Assembly: GCA_001986395.2 (NCBI GenBank)
Contig: MQVO02000084.1
Location: forward strand, 1-45,688
From: Irpex lacteus
Taxonomy: Eukaryota > Basidiomycota > Agaricomycetes > Polyporales > Irpicaceae
Direction of reading: 5' to 3'
DNA: 45,688 nucleotides
Shown: positions 1-11,593 of the stretch, in pieces
Layout of the letters: each line of letters opens with the position of its first letter
Numbering within the stretch: position 1 is the stretch's first letter
Position numbers and translations under genes: made by a program
Notes under the pieces: model-generated
The model's database searches: none
What the model saw: only the letters and a program-made list of their open reading frames with translations
What the model was told of the DNA's origin: nothing

Positions 1-2179
1 CGCGCCGTCGTTGGAGGGTCAGGTGCGTTCAATTCAGTTGGTTTTGATCTACGATGCTCTTTCTCCTCGGAGACAAGATAACGCCAACAAATGTCTGGAA
101 AGGGGTCTACAGGGCACACGAATGTCAGGCAATTGCATACGCAAGTCGGAAAAACGACACTGTGTGTAGTGAAGCCATAGAATAGAATTCAACCCTTGTC
201 AAATTCATAGATGGGAAACGATACGCACAGAAGAGCACAGAAGCTCTCAAGCTTTTGAAAAAATCCGGGCCAGAGTGGTGTAAGTCCCCGCAAGAAAGCT
301 CATCCCCCCTCGCGCGTATCACCCGCGAACCACGCTCTCTCGTTCTTCTTCTCCCTCTGATAAATGGCTCCAGAAGCGGCGAATCATGTACGGAAGACCA
401 GGAAGATTGCAAGATTTTCAGGCGTGTTGGCATGCAGACGGTTCTCAGCAAAACTGGAAAAGACGGAGATGTGGGGGTTCTCGTGATGGTGTACCTTTAT
501 AACATCTCAACTATCTGACGTGTGATACATCGTGTCAGCCGGTTGTAAGGAAACTTTGGAGGCCATACGTACGTGCTGTAACTCCTCCGCTGCGAGACGC
601 TTTTACGTGCAGATTATGTGGGTTGCTGATTGGATATTAATTAACTACTGACGTCGGGGCCAATGTACTAGGAGAACAGACGAAAAGTATCCTGGATTCT
701 GTTAAAGAGCAAAGCGACAAGAAATCCAGGAAAAACTTCGAAGTGAGAGTCTAGTTAAAAGCCTGCTTCGGAGGATGACGATCTATGCTAACAGCTCGAC
801 GTAAGTAGAATTCACTAGGGCATTCGGTCTCTATCGCATTGGCATTCTTACCGCGAGGCCTGAGGTTGGGTTTTTCTGAGTTATGTGAATCGCCTCACGC
901 CTGAGCTACACCGCAAGGATCGCCCTTTCGTGTAATTTATAGTATGGCACGGTACAATTGATGCGATATCGGCACGACCGTTTGTATAACGAGATTATCT
1001 ACACTTCGTCTCAGGAATCTCTAAGCACGTAGAGCGCTCGATCGACGAACATATCCTCGCCAAGTCTGCGTCTTTCTGCAGGAGCACGTCCCGACAGTAA
1101 AAGCAATGGAGAACTTAAATACTCCCTGCTCTGGGTGTGACGTATTTTAATGACGTTTTGAAACCTGAGAGGTGCCGTCTTAAATCAGAGGTGACATCCA
1201 GGAGGGGGCAAACAAGTACCATTGCTGGCCAGCGAATGTGAGTGGCACTTTGAGACTGAGTACCGGAGGTGCCATCACCTAGCCATTCATGCCTGTCCGG
1301 CCAGTTCACCGCTCGTCCTCTTGCTGAGATACAGCCCTAGTGCCACTCATACCAGCAAGAACCACGGAATACCCATCATCGGACTGCGCTGCGGCCACTC
1401 TAACTCAACCCACACGCGTCCACAAACTCACACCCAGCAATACACCTCCATACTCGGGCTAAGCACTACCATTTCCAAGGACAGTCGGTGATCGATCGCA
1501 AGAGAAGCCCCACCGATCATCTTTTGTACCGACGAGACGGCGGGCGGCGGTTGATAGCTCATGTCACATTGATCAGGGCCTCACCATATAATCACCGAAC
1601 CACTGGTCGAAAGAGGTATATGTGGGCCCCGAGGCGTGGCTCACGAGGAGCTTACCTGCTTGGGAGGAGACGGGTACATACGCCAAGATGAGTGGCAAGG
1701 GATTCGAATCTTGATGCGCACCGCTGGGTCGAGGAGAGCTTCACGGAAGCAAATCCACTTAGGGCGCCTCGCTCGAGTGGCATTTCGTGCGGCGACGGGT
1801 GACGGGCGTGCTTTGCTGGTTCAAAATACGTACGTCCGAGTGGCACTTCGTGCATGTCGTTGCTTCTCCCCTTGAAGTGACAGGCAAATGTCCGATGAGT
1901 GGATGTAGTCGTTGATGTATGGCATGCGGCTGGTATACAACTTGAAGTTGGTATGGTACTACGAGATAGCAAGGATATTGCACAGAGAGAAGATCGAAGG
2001 AAATAATACAGCAATCCTACAACAGACGTTTGATACACGGAGCATGTGGCACTGCTCCAGCAGATGCCACTAGCAAGCTAAGTCCACTGATCAGCCCTTA
2101 GGATGAGCAAAGTCCAAAGTGTCTTGAGAACGCACCCTAACGACCCATTCTACCCAACATCACATCAACCTCTTCACCT
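1..2179. other. Intergenic stretch, no gene recognised
   Basis: I find no protein family, RNA gene or mobile element here. The open frames are short, overlap on both strands and look like chance frames. The only local structure noted is a short direct repeat (CGAGTGGCAYTTCGTGC) near 1774 and 1838, with a weaker match near 1230. The right end overlaps the probable 3' untranslated region of the DUF6699 gene that ends at 2180 on the minus strand. Confidence 0.5.
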
Positions 2180-3376
2180 TCAACTCGAACATCCATCCCG
2201 CCCCTTGACCACGCCCTCCAGTCCAACCTTCTCCATCAAAAAGTCGACCCTCTTCACACCCATCGACCTCTCCTGTTTACTCTCCCCACACCTCAAACTC
2301 CACGCATCCGCGATCTTCTCCCTACTCTCCTCATCCATCTCGTTGTTATAATAATCCTCATTCGTAATTGGCGTCGACATGCACCCCCATATCGCCATGA
2401 ACATATCGTACAACGTCACCCCACTGGGATTTGACGCGCGGGCCTCGATGTACCACGGGAACGAGGAGGCGTAGAACGTCATGACTTGCAACGGTGGTTC
2501 GCATGCGAAGCGCGTGAGATCCCAAGCGTTGGTCGGGCGGCCGAGGTCGCGGAATCGGACTTTGTGGGGGTTATCTCGGAGGTCGAGGAACATGGAGGGT
2601 TGGGAGGAGGAGTAGCGGAGGTAGGGGTGGAGGGTGACTTTCGGGATTGTTATTGATCCTATGCAAAGGTTAGTGAATGGAGAAATACCGAGGTTGTAAG
2701 AGAACGCACGTCGTCGATGACTGGCCGATCGCGGACGGTCGATGTGCAGCAAACTCCCTATCACGGACCCCAGCGTCGGTGATCTCGACATCATGAAATC
2801 CGGCCTCCACTCCCTCGGTGGTCGTTTGTCGTGTATGCTCACGGAGCCCGTGAACGACCTCGATCTTGATATATCACTCGACTGGGACGACGGACTCGAG
2901 TTGTCAGAGAACGGCGTCCTCGATCTCCTCGACGATCTCGACCCGTTCCTCGAGAGAGACCGCATCGTCGTCGCGCCGGGGAACCCACTGGAGCTCGCAT
3001 CGTCGTAATCGTCGATGTCGAGGTGGTTGAGGTCGACCCAGTCGTCGTTGGCTTGTGTGCCGGTGTTCAGGGCGGTGATGGGGATGGCGGTCACCGCGGG
3101 CGAGGTTCCCATCATGACGCCACCCATAGGCCATACCGGCATCGGCTGCATGGGTTGCATAGGTTGTCCCAAGGTAGTTTGGGCGGGAAACATGGGTGTT
3201 AGTGATCCTTGTGGGTGACCCCATGGGGAAGGAGAGTCGACGCCACCCCAGCCTTGGAGAGGTGCGTTGGGCCATTGTCCGGGTGTAGAGGGCGCTGGAG
3301 GCCAGACTGATGAGGCTGCGGATGTAGAAGGTTGGCGTGTGTAGCGATCGACGAGAGGGGGCATGTCATCAGACAT
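2180..3376 (-). CDS. DUF6699 domain protein (two exons)
   Basis: The frame is open for 398 codons, but a 51-nt intron (2659-2709; donor GTGCGT, branch CTAAC, acceptor ATAG, phase 1) lies inside it. Its length is a multiple of three and it has no stop, so a plain ORF call includes it by mistake. The spliced protein is about 381 aa. Residues 1-110 are rich in Pro, Met and Gln and look disordered; residues 120-210 are Ser/Arg-rich. The C-terminal third resembles DUF6699: it opens with LHPYLR right after the splice, then has a WDL motif, a PPLQVMTF stretch, a FPWYIEARAS segment and a VTLYDMFMAIW helix. DUF6699 is common in basidiomycetes and its function is unknown to me. The ATG at 3376 is the first in frame, and the gene is divergent from the Lunapark homologue. 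Family call good, role unknown. Confidence 0.85.
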   Translation of the reverse strand: MSDDMPPLVDRYTRQPSTSAASSVWPPAPSTPGQWPNAPLQGWGGVDSPSPWGHPQGSLTPMFPAQTTLGQPMQPMQPMPVWPMGGVMMGTSPAVTAIPITALNTGTQANDDWVDLNHLDIDDYDDASSSGFPGATTMRSLSRNGSRSSRRSRTPFSDNSSPSSQSSDISRSRSFTGSVSIHDKRPPREWRPDFMMSRSPTLGSVIGSLLHIDRPRSASHRRRAFSYNLGISPFTNLCIGSITIPKVTLHPYLRYSSSQPSMFLDLRDNPHKVRFRDLGRPTNAWDLTRFACEPPLQVMTFYASSFPWYIEARASNPSGVTLYDMFMAIWGCMSTPITNEDYYNNEMDEESREKIADAWSLRCGESKQERSMGVKRVDFLMEKVGLEGVVKGRDGCSS

Positions 3377-4342
3377 CTTGAGTGTAATTGCGGGAGGTTG
3401 ATGGTATGATGATAGTAGGTGTGTATCTGCGAATTAAACGTAAGAAGGATAGGGTAAGTGTTTGGTTGTGACCTGGGGACTGCGAGAGGGGTATAAAGAC
3501 AAAGTAGACAGTGAGAGTGAGATGTGCGACGAGGCCACGAGCTATAAGGGTGCTGGAAGGACAGATGTCAGTCTCTGCCTCGAGGCGGGAGGTGAGGCAG
3601 GAAAACAGCGAGGCTGTATGACACCTCTCCGAATTTGGCACGGACATAATCAGTGCTTACACTTCCAGCTTCCGTTCCCTGGCAGCTGAGAGGACAATGC
3701 ATACGAGCAATACAAGAAGCATGTACTGCCCCGGTCACCCAGCTAATCGCATCTCGTAACGTCCTGGTAACCCAAATACGCCTGTGGTCTCGCTGCCTCT
3801 ATGTTGCCTCTCTCTCTCATTTCTATCGACTCATTCGATGCCCACTGCCAGCACGGAACGACGGGCACTTGTGTGGCAAGAAATGCTGCGCGCGGATGTG
3901 CATATCAATTCTCGAACGCCGTTGAAGACTCACCTCGACTCCTCAAATTCTACGCCAGCGGTAGCTCAGAGGCTCTGCGGCTCGTTGTCGTTTCCTCCAC
4001 GCAACTCACCTCATGAACAGGTTCCAAGTTTCAACCGAATCATGGAAATATCAAGAGATCGAGGGGCGTGACGCTTAAACGAGCGTGTAGAGTGTGACAG
4101 GCTCGGATCAACGGAAGTACGTGACTCCCACGCATGGCCACGTCACAATGACGGAGCCGTGACACGCTGCAGTCTTTCTGCAGCTGATCAAGTCAGCATT
4201 ACCCCGCAAACGTGACACGTCCGCCACTCCATTTACTCTCCTTCACTCCTTTTGACTTTCTTTTCTTATACCACTATCTCACTCTACTCTTCAGTTTGCT
4301 TTTCTACTCGTTGTATCATAAAACTCTGCATAAGTGGTGAGA
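3377..4342. promoter_or_regulatory. Shared divergent promoter region
   Basis: This 966-bp gap separates the start codons of the divergent DUF6699 gene and Lunapark gene, so it should hold both promoters. At 4141-4153 there is a palindrome made of CGTCA and TGACG half-sites with a 3-nt spacer, followed by more GTGACAC-type sequence. These resemble bZIP/CRE half-sites. A pyrimidine-rich tract (4230-4310) precedes the Lunapark start, as is usual at fungal start sites. Assignment to particular factors is inference. Confidence 0.5.
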
Positions 4343-5838
4343 ATGGGGCTCTTTAGCGGCTGGTTTCGTAAGGTATGTTGCATGCTATACAGACAGTTCA
4401 ATTCGTACTAACGAGTTTTCTGTATATGTCCGCAACTACACGAAACTGCTACTCGCTATATACGACTGCGCAGTCTCAACCTCCAGACTACGAGCAAATA
4501 CTTGCCGAGCTCGCCAACGACATTCAAAAACGTCAAAAACACCTGTCCGAAATCCGTCTACGCGAACGCCGAACGACACTCCTCTTCTCCATCTACGCCC
4601 TCGCTACATGGATAGCTTATGTGGCAGGATGGTGGTGGGGCATTGTGGCGAGGATTGGTGGGCATAGCCATAGTGATAGTAGACTGGAGGCCGTATTAGA
4701 GGGGCTACCAGTGTTCGTTGGGCCTATTGTGTGAGTTATGGTTCTCCTTCACTTGGTAGTATTTGACTGACGTGCCGACTCAGTATCCTCTTCATACGCC
4801 GTATTGTACAGATTTGGTATACGCGCATAGGTGACAAAGAGGGTATGTCCCAACGATACATTTCCTTGGGATCGTATGACTGATTAATAACATTCGTGTA
4901 ATAGAGAAGCAACTCGTCATCTTACGCAAACAGCAGCGCGAGAAAATTGAGGAGATAAAGAAGGCCACAAACTACTATACCACGCGAACCCTCCTCGAGC
5001 GGTACGACGATGGGCCTCGCTCGCCCGCCTTACCTCCTGCCGCTGCCGGTGCTTCACCCAATACTACCGTGAAGCCCGGACAAGACGCTAACGGCTCAGC
5101 CAAACAACCACAACACCCGCAAAGCCCGTCAGCCGCACAGAAGAGACAGCACCCAAGGACGCCCAGCCGTCAGCTACAGCAGCGACAACCAGGCGCACAA
5201 TACGCTACGCTCCCAGCCACCCCTAATCATCTCCAAGGACCGATCTCTCCGGGATTGCAGCAACAGCTGTCTCCATCTCCACAACGCCCTATCCCGCCAC
5301 CGCGTAAACAATGGTACGACCGACTTGCAGACGCCATTTTGGGCGATGAAGAGTCGAGTGGTGGAGCGAGGGAGGCGGCGTCGAGGTATGCGTTGATATG
5401 TGGGAAGTGTTTTACACATAATGGGCTGGTCAAGGAGAGTGTGTGGGATGACACGCGTGAGTTTTCTATCTGCCCTCTGAACTCCTCCACTGACATTATT
5501 TTCATTCTCCGACAGAATATATATGCAGATCCTGCGGACAATTCAACCCATCACCTCGCTCTCTCCGCCAACAGCAACACCAACCATCCGTGTCACCCTC
5601 CCCCTCTCCCCTACGCGCCTCCTTCGCACCACAGGAAGGCACGCTCGCCCCGCCTCTCGATGACTCGATCTCGAGACAGAACGGACCGAACGTCGAGCTG
5701 TTACAGACTCCGAAGAAGGGGCTGAGGCAGAGGAAGGGTGGGAGGAGGTCGTCTGGGGTGAAGCCCGACGTAGATCGTGACGAGGATGAGAAGGAGGTGG
5801 AGGAGGCGATGGAGGTCGACCAGGATAGTGATTCGTGA
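4343..5838 (+). CDS. LNP1: Lunapark family ER three-way-junction protein
   Basis: Five exons: 4343-4372, 4474-4730, 4784-4842, 4905-5456 and 5516-5838, giving 406 aa. All introns are GT-AG and all phases agree. The protein starts MGLFSGWFRK, as Lunaparks do. A charged helix (residues 17-43) follows, then transmembrane segment 1 (about 44-68), a short loop, transmembrane segment 2 (about 86-106), a coiled-coil-like basic helix, a Pro/Gln-rich linker, and the C-terminal zinc finger C281-X2-C284...C303-X2-C306 with the family's THNGLV and FNPSPRS motifs. The last intron splits the zinc finger. The tail is acidic. Lunapark sits in the ER membrane and stabilises three-way tubule junctions, opposing the atlastin/Sey1 fusion GTPase. 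Intron 1 (4373-4473, 101 nt) is the longest and its branch site lies far from the acceptor, so the exon 2 start is the least certain boundary. Confidence 0.93.
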
Positions 5839-6036
5839 TCCTTGGGTTGAAGAGGGTTATTTATGTGCTGTTTTGGTTGCTTGTGTAGTTTACGTTTGTC
5901 CGTAGTTTTTGTGCCATATAGTGCTGTTAGCGTGGATGTTGTGTCTCAGAGCGTGTGAAATTGCGCTTCGGGGTTAAAAAGGAGCATTAACATCGTAATT
6001 GTGAGCATGGAGGAACAAAATGGGTGCAAATAACAC

Positions 6037-6040
6037 AAAA
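6037..6040 (-). terminator. RNA polymerase III TTTT terminator
   Basis: Four T residues on the minus strand follow immediately after the discriminator base of the tRNA-Gly gene, which is the usual pol III stop signal. Confidence 0.8.
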
Positions 6041-6112
6041 TACACTGAACGGGAATCGAACCCGTGCCGCTTGCTTGGAAGGCAAGCATGATAACCACTT
6101 CACCATCAGTGT
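6041..6112 (-). tRNA. tRNA-Gly (anticodon UCC)
   Basis: The minus strand folds into a 72-nt cloverleaf. The 7-bp acceptor stem is ACACTGA/TCAGTGT, perfectly paired, with discriminator A. The anticodon stem CTTGC/GCAAG closes the loop CTTCCAA (anticodon TCC at plus 6077-6079, reading GGA). The T arm is ACGGG/CCCGT around TTCGATT. There is no intron. A pol III T-run follows directly. Confidence 0.95.
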
Positions 6113-6540
6113 AATATTCAGGTTTATATGCAGAGTCGTTATGGTTTGAAGCGTCAGTACTCAGTGCTCATCTCAACGGAACTCAACTTGAGATTGATTG
6201 AACTTCAATCATGCTACTTACGCATTTCCAGCTTCAAGTTCTTCAAGTTTGCTCATGTTAGCATTCGAGGTTTTCGGCGACATACTTCACTGGCTCGATG
6301 ACAACTGTCTTATTATTCGCATGTTCGCTGGTGCAATGAGCTGAACAGGTATAGTCTCCCTGAGGCAGAGTAGAAACGTTCAACCTTCGCGGGCTCAGGA
6401 TCTAAACAGGTACGTCATACCACATTCTCTTCTCCTCACCTGTTCAAATGCGTAAGTGCTAATTCTCCATATCTTTTAAACAGTCGGATTCTGACGAGCT
6501 TTTTGTACATACAACTACGATTTCCTAGACAACATCGACC
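6113..6540. other. Intergenic, upstream of the pseudogene
   Basis: No gene seen. It should contain the old promoter of the downstream TIM-barrel pseudogene. Intron-like signals (donor GTAAGTGC near 6453, acceptor AACAG near 6483) may be remnants of a 5' untranslated intron. Confidence 0.4.
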
Positions 6541-8033
6541 ATGATCAGTGCATCGTCAAGCACAGGCTTCACAGCGGCGTACTCGACCGACTCGGCGGAT
6601 ATGCACCCCACCCACACTCTCCCGATGAAGCTGCGAGCTTTCGCTTCAGCGGGATTCAAGTATGTCGAGTTAGCGTTCCCTGATCTAGAGAGGTATGCAG
6701 CGCAGAGACATGAAGGATATCAGAAGTTGGATACCGCAGGGTCAAGGGGATTTGGGGACTTTACTGAAGACGGCCAATGTGCTCAGATTTGGGGATGGCG
6801 GTGGTAGTTCTACATCCGTGAGTAGCTCGTATGCGTCTATCTGCCCGTTAAAAGCATGCTGAGTACGCACGTCTCGTAAAGGTTCTCGCAGTTCGAAGGA
6901 TATACATACAGACCCAGCCAAACGAGCCGAATCGTTCAGTCAAGCCAAGGCGTAGTTCGCAGTTCTCAACGCGCTGAGGTGTACCATGCTTCAGGTGGGA
7001 TCATCTAATGACTCTTCTTCGTCTGGTGACTTGGACGTGATTATACGAGACCTGAGAAAGCTGGCGGATTCGGCTGCAGCTCAGGACCCACCTATAAAGA
7101 TGTACGTGTGCAATATATTCTAGTTCCCTCTCTTCGTGTAGAGTGCTGATGGTGGCGTGTGCAGTGCATATGAGATGTGGGCCTGGGGCGTTCATGTGTA
7201 AGCTCCTTTCTCTTGAGCTAAATTCTTGCGTGTTCACCGTAGACTCATCTACGGTGCGACGTAGGAATACAGGGGGGCACACTTGGGAGACCTGCAAACG
7301 CGTCGACAGGGACAACTTTGGTTTGTGCTTAGACACATTCCAAATCTGCGGTACGTACATTTCTCTCTCGCACTCATCTCACTTCCATTATAATCGCTCT
7401 TTCTCATCTCTCTTTCTGATCAACGAAGAACACAGCTTGTGCCTACATCGACCCTTCAAACCCACCCAACACTCTCTCCAATGCCAACCTAAATCTCCAC
7501 GAGTCGCTCAACAACCTCACACGCACCATGCCCCAGCACAAAATCTTCTACTTCCAAATCTCAGATGGCTCCCGCTCTGCCTCTGCCTCTACCCTCCACA
7601 AGCAGGCCGAGCAAGAAAAAGAAGAAGGAGATGCAGGTGCTCATCCTTTGTACAGCTTGAGCAACGCATGGAGGCCCCTGCCGTGGATGGACACGCTTCC
7701 TAGTGCCGTGAAAGCTAACGAAGAACGCAAGACAGAAGGGAGAGAGGAGGGTGAGATCAAGGAGGAGGGGTTCGGTGGGTACTTGCCGGTGATGGACGTG
7801 GTGCGTGCCGTTGTGAGGACTGGAGGGAGGGGAATATTGTCTTACGAGGTCAGTGATTTCGATCGTGTGCTGTCGAAGCCAAGAACGGGATGATCAATGC
7901 CAATGCGACTCATTCTTAGATATTCTTCGAGAAGAGTATGAACAAGCCGGGTGAGGATGTGTCGAGGATGTGGGCGAAGGTGGGGATGGAGTGTCATGAG
8001 AGGATCATGAAGGAGCTCGAGGGTGAGTTGTGA
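6541..8033 (+). pseudogene. Broken sugar isomerase / dehydroshikimate dehydratase-like TIM barrel
   Basis: The deduced pieces match the fungal xylose-isomerase-like TIM-barrel family (AP-endonuclease 2 fold; sugar-phosphate isomerases and 3-dehydroshikimate dehydratases). Recognisable pieces are an N-terminal HTLPMKLRAFASAGF block, FSQFEGY, MLQVGSSND, YEMWAWGVHV, NFGLCLDTFQI, KIFYFQISDG and a C-terminal FFEKSM...MECHERIMKEL. Four introns in the 3' half are intact and in phase (7102-7164, 7198-7264, 7351-7435, 7849-7919). The 5' half is damaged. There is a +1 shift between the frames near 6721-6745, a 4-bp TACA tandem duplication at 6903-6910, and a TAG at 6953-6955 where the family has Trp (KA*FAVLNALR). 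A missing block before FSQFEGY suggests another lesion or a lost exon. I read this as a recent pseudogene; a sequencing error could explain one lesion but not all. Confidence 0.75.
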
Positions 8034-8278
8034 CCGCGTGCGCCGAGAGTCGATCAGTCTGAGGCTTCGTCCATCACCATCTTCAATGATCCCTGTGAAT
8101 AGATATGTAGGAAGAGTACGAGCGTAGAGTAGTGTACATTAGCACCTGGCATGGATAATACAATATGCAACGATCATCGAGGTTCTACCATCCGACTAAT
8201 TTTTCCGTGACCCTAGTCTACATACCTTCCTATCTGAAGAACTCTCCATCCGTTTCCGTCCACATGTCTCTTTGCCGC

Positions 8279-9895
8279 TCAAAGCACAGAGTACACACAC
8301 TCCGGATCCTGCCTCGCGTTCCTAAACACCACCGTCGTTCGCTTCCCATGACCAACGCCCGAGGACGAAGAGTCGGAGTCGGAGTCGTCGGAGTCGTCGA
8401 TGGCGTCGGAGTAGCGCCTGCGGAGAGTGATGATGAAGCGGGAGATGAGGATGGAGGTTGTGCTGTCTGCGTGGAGGGGGATATTTGCTCCGAGCTTGTG
8501 AAGAGAGACGCGGTGAGAGGATGAGCTTGAGCATATGACGCGCAGAGGACCGATACGGAGGGGATCTCACCACTGGTATACGTCCCAGACATATCGCGAC
8601 GATGTTTGGCGCGGCTATACCTCTACATATAACCCAATTCTAGTCAGTCAGTATTTTCCCCGAAAACCCATAATAAAGGGGGAAGGAGGGAGACTGACAC
8701 GAAATGCAACGCCCCTTGCTTGACTAACAGCTTGCTCAAACTCGAGCCTCCGAGCAGGCGAAGCGCTTGCTTCGTGCGCCAGACGATGAGGCTGAAGACG
8801 ACGAGGTTGGCAGCGGTGTTGGAGGCTCGTGCTATGATCAGCCCTAGGCGTTCGTAAGACGTATCATTAGCCAACATGGTCTAGCAGTGGTGGGCGATAG
8901 GAACGTACAGCTATACGTAGAAGGAATATCAGCACAACACTTCGTACAGCCGGAGAGAGAGGAGATGGTGAGGAGACGTACTTATCATACCTCCCGCTCT
9001 CGAGAGCAGTGAGTGCGCTACACCGTTCTCCAGTGAGGTTCGCACTGAGGTTGATCTCGGCTGCTTTAGACCAGACTGTCTGGTGGCCGGATATGATCAG
9101 ATCCGTGTATCCCATGAATCGTACTTAAGAAGTGAAAATATTGACTTGAACTCACCAAGCTGATGACGGGGGTGGCTACGCCGAGGGCACTGACGATAAA
9201 GAGGATGATGGTGGGGCGATCGAATAGGGCGTATGTTTGGGCGGCGAAGAAGCCTGTGCATGATACAGCGTATTGTATCAGTTGGGTGAGGAGACGAAGG
9301 TAGACGTAGATGTGGGAGATACACATACATGCTGCACAGATGCTGAGTAGTGCGTCTGCGACGATTTGTATGAGTACAAGGTTTATGCATCTGGGCGAAG
9401 AAAAGACTGATGTTAGGGATATGCTCTCGTGCTACGAGAATGTAGCAAATACCTACTCCTGCATACGACAATGGTGGAAGAACAAGGTACGTTCACTTGT
9501 CAGCACTGTACAGGGCAGATACACACTACTACCACTCACCTTACTATTCGGAGCAACCACCGGTATATCCTTCACGAACATGACAAAGGAGGTCATGAGG
9601 GTAACATAACGGTTGATCACGAAGAGAACGGATATCCACGATATCTTGCGTCGCCAGATTTGGCGATATTCTTGGTTTAGGGTGATGAGCCAATCATATA
9701 TGCCTAGTGCTATGTCGCAGGGATGGGTATCAGCAATAGATACTTGGGACGGAGGAGAAAGGTGGAAGTAGACGTACTGGCTAAGGCAAACTCGCAGTTT
9801 CGTGGGATACTGTGGAACATTGAGACATAAGCAGGTGTTGACCGGGAATAGACGTTGAATAAAACCTACTCGATAACGAGCGGAGACAAGTCCAT
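8279..9895 (-). CDS. DUF6533 multi-pass membrane protein, many exons
   Basis: Exons on the minus strand that I can join in phase: 9895-9870, 9809-9778, 9709-9457, 9390-9329, 9253-9156 and 9079-8991. Each has a good donor and acceptor; introns are 60-76 nt. They give MDLSPLVIDIP..., then the DUF6533 core (YDWLITLNQEYRQIWRRK, VLFVINRYVTL), then further hydrophobic segments ending in CFFAAQTYALF and IILFIVSALGVATPVISL. A later piece (about 8690-8860) encodes LGLIIARASNTAANLVV plus VWRTKQ. The last exon (about 8279-8485) encodes TSILISRFIITLRR, typical of the family C-terminus, then an acidic Ser/Asp tail and stop. The joins between 8991 and 8860, and from 8700 to 8485, are unresolved: I could not make the phase fit, so either a splice site is missed or there is a frameshift. 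The family is a basidiomycete-expanded set of about seven-pass membrane proteins of unknown function. Confidence 0.75.
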
Positions 9896-11593
9896 GACAC
9901 ACGGTCTTCTCGAAGATTTTACACACGGGAGGATCGCACACCGTCGGTGATCAATCTCGTTGTACCCGCCAACGTCGGTAATCCAGCACGAAAGGTCGTA
10001 GTGTGCACGAAGTGGACTATGGTGAGGTCGGGTAAAGTGAAATGAAGACGAGGCCAATGCGGGGGTTGTAGAGCCTATATAGGACGGATAAGTACTCCGC
10101 CCCCTTACATTCATATGGCCGCGGTATACCTATACCCGCGCTCCTCAAATGACCAATGACATTACTCGTCCAGCGCTGGTGTTGGCAGTCCATATGAAAG
10201 ACACCTTTCCACATCTTCACATTGCACTGATTAGTGATTGGTGTACAAGTGGTCAATTCTAATTGAGCAAATGGGGAGAACGCCACAACGTCGATGTCTC
10301 CTCAGAAGTAACTTGCTGATCCTTCTCTGCGATTGTTGTCGTCCGTCAACTCCGCGAAGGAGGGGGTGCCGTAATAATTCATCGAGGAGGAAGGGTCTTG
10401 TTTTGGCCGTGCTCATTGATTGATTGTAGTGATTCGGCCGTACTGCAGAACCTCAATCCCCACTCGCTGTGACAAACACAAAGGACAGCTACGATCTGTA
10501 GTAAGCACTGAGGACATGACTTGCGAATGATGATACCCACTTACAGATCCTTCGAATAGAAGAGAGGCGGAATTATCGCATCCACGTGATACGACGCAGA
10601 AAGTCAGGAGTTTGATCGTAGCGCAAAGGACTTCGATTCTACGGGTTATGTTATCGCTGCGGTGCCGCACTGAAACGTAGTCAACCACCAGAAAGTTTCC
10701 ACCATTGGCAAATATTCAGCGCAAGAGAATACGCACAGCCGTAAGATGAACAGAGAGTCCGAGTCTTTGGTCTGGTCCGTCTGGAAGATTGGGCTCGAGG
10801 ATTCGCGCTGGGATGCAGATGGCTGTGGCGACAGTAGATCAATCTGTAGGAGAGGCTGCGATACGTCCGATTGTAAGTACTGGGTCCGAGAGAAGGTTGA
10901 TAGCGGTGATATAAGAGCTGTGCTGTCCGCTCGTGTCTTGTATGACTTTGCCTGTGAGATGGTAAGATGTCAATTACGAAGACTCAGGCTAGGAGGCAAA
11001 GTCGAGCCGTATGCTTCTACGAGCAAAATTACAAGGGATATAGATAGCTGGTAGAGACCCTCCAGATATGTCTCATCCGTACAAGCGGTATAATAATCGC
11101 TCAGTCGATAGGCTAATATCGCCCCTATCTGTCTCGGTAGGCCCGAACCTTATAGTTGAGGGTATGACGGGCAACAATGTCTGGTCGATAGGTTTCGGAA
11201 GACGTATGTTTTGATAAAGTTTTCTGCGTCAGCTTCTCGTGTCACACGAGGTTCACGGCGAATACCTCTACTAATGATACTACCGAGTGTCAATCAACCA
11301 TGGTAGCTTTAGAGGCCATTCGAAGATGCAAAGAGGCAGTAATCCACACACCTGTTCTTCTCACAAAGCAATACCAGAAGATATCTAGTCCGCAGTTCAT
11401 CTCATACCCGAGATCAAGAAGTCGCGCTCGAGGGCAGTAGCCCTAGAGCAAACTCTTCCTGATAGAACATGGAAGAGGCAAAAATCAATGAGCTGTACGC
11501 GATAGAAGTACAACCTGCTTACTGCGTGTTCATAGATCACAGACCCACCACCGCGGCCTTGCCGGCTTACACCTGAAGAGATCATCGACTGGC
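9896..11593. other. Intergenic, possible degraded exons
   Basis: Apart from the TATA candidate there is no recognisable gene. On the minus strand around 10,410-11,000 there are exon-like pieces with donor GTAAGTGGG (near 10,545) and hydrophobic translations, which could be remnants of another membrane-protein gene. I could not chain them, so none is called. The right edge (11,594) is the left boundary of the large tandem duplication. Confidence 0.4.
10076..10081 (-). promoter_or_regulatory. TATA box candidate for the DUF6533 gene
   Basis: TATATA on the minus strand lies 181 nt before the chosen ATG at 9895. It is the only TATA-like site close upstream. Suggestive only. Confidence 0.35.

Noticed and set aside
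1690..1740. Possible tRNA T-arm (GGATTCGAATC)
   Set aside because: The stem does not pair well and no acceptor or anticodon arm can be folded around it on either strand.
2659..2709. Single uninterrupted 398-aa DUF6699 reading frame
   Set aside because: The segment has donor, branch and acceptor of a standard intron, and removing it restores the family motif before LHPYLR.
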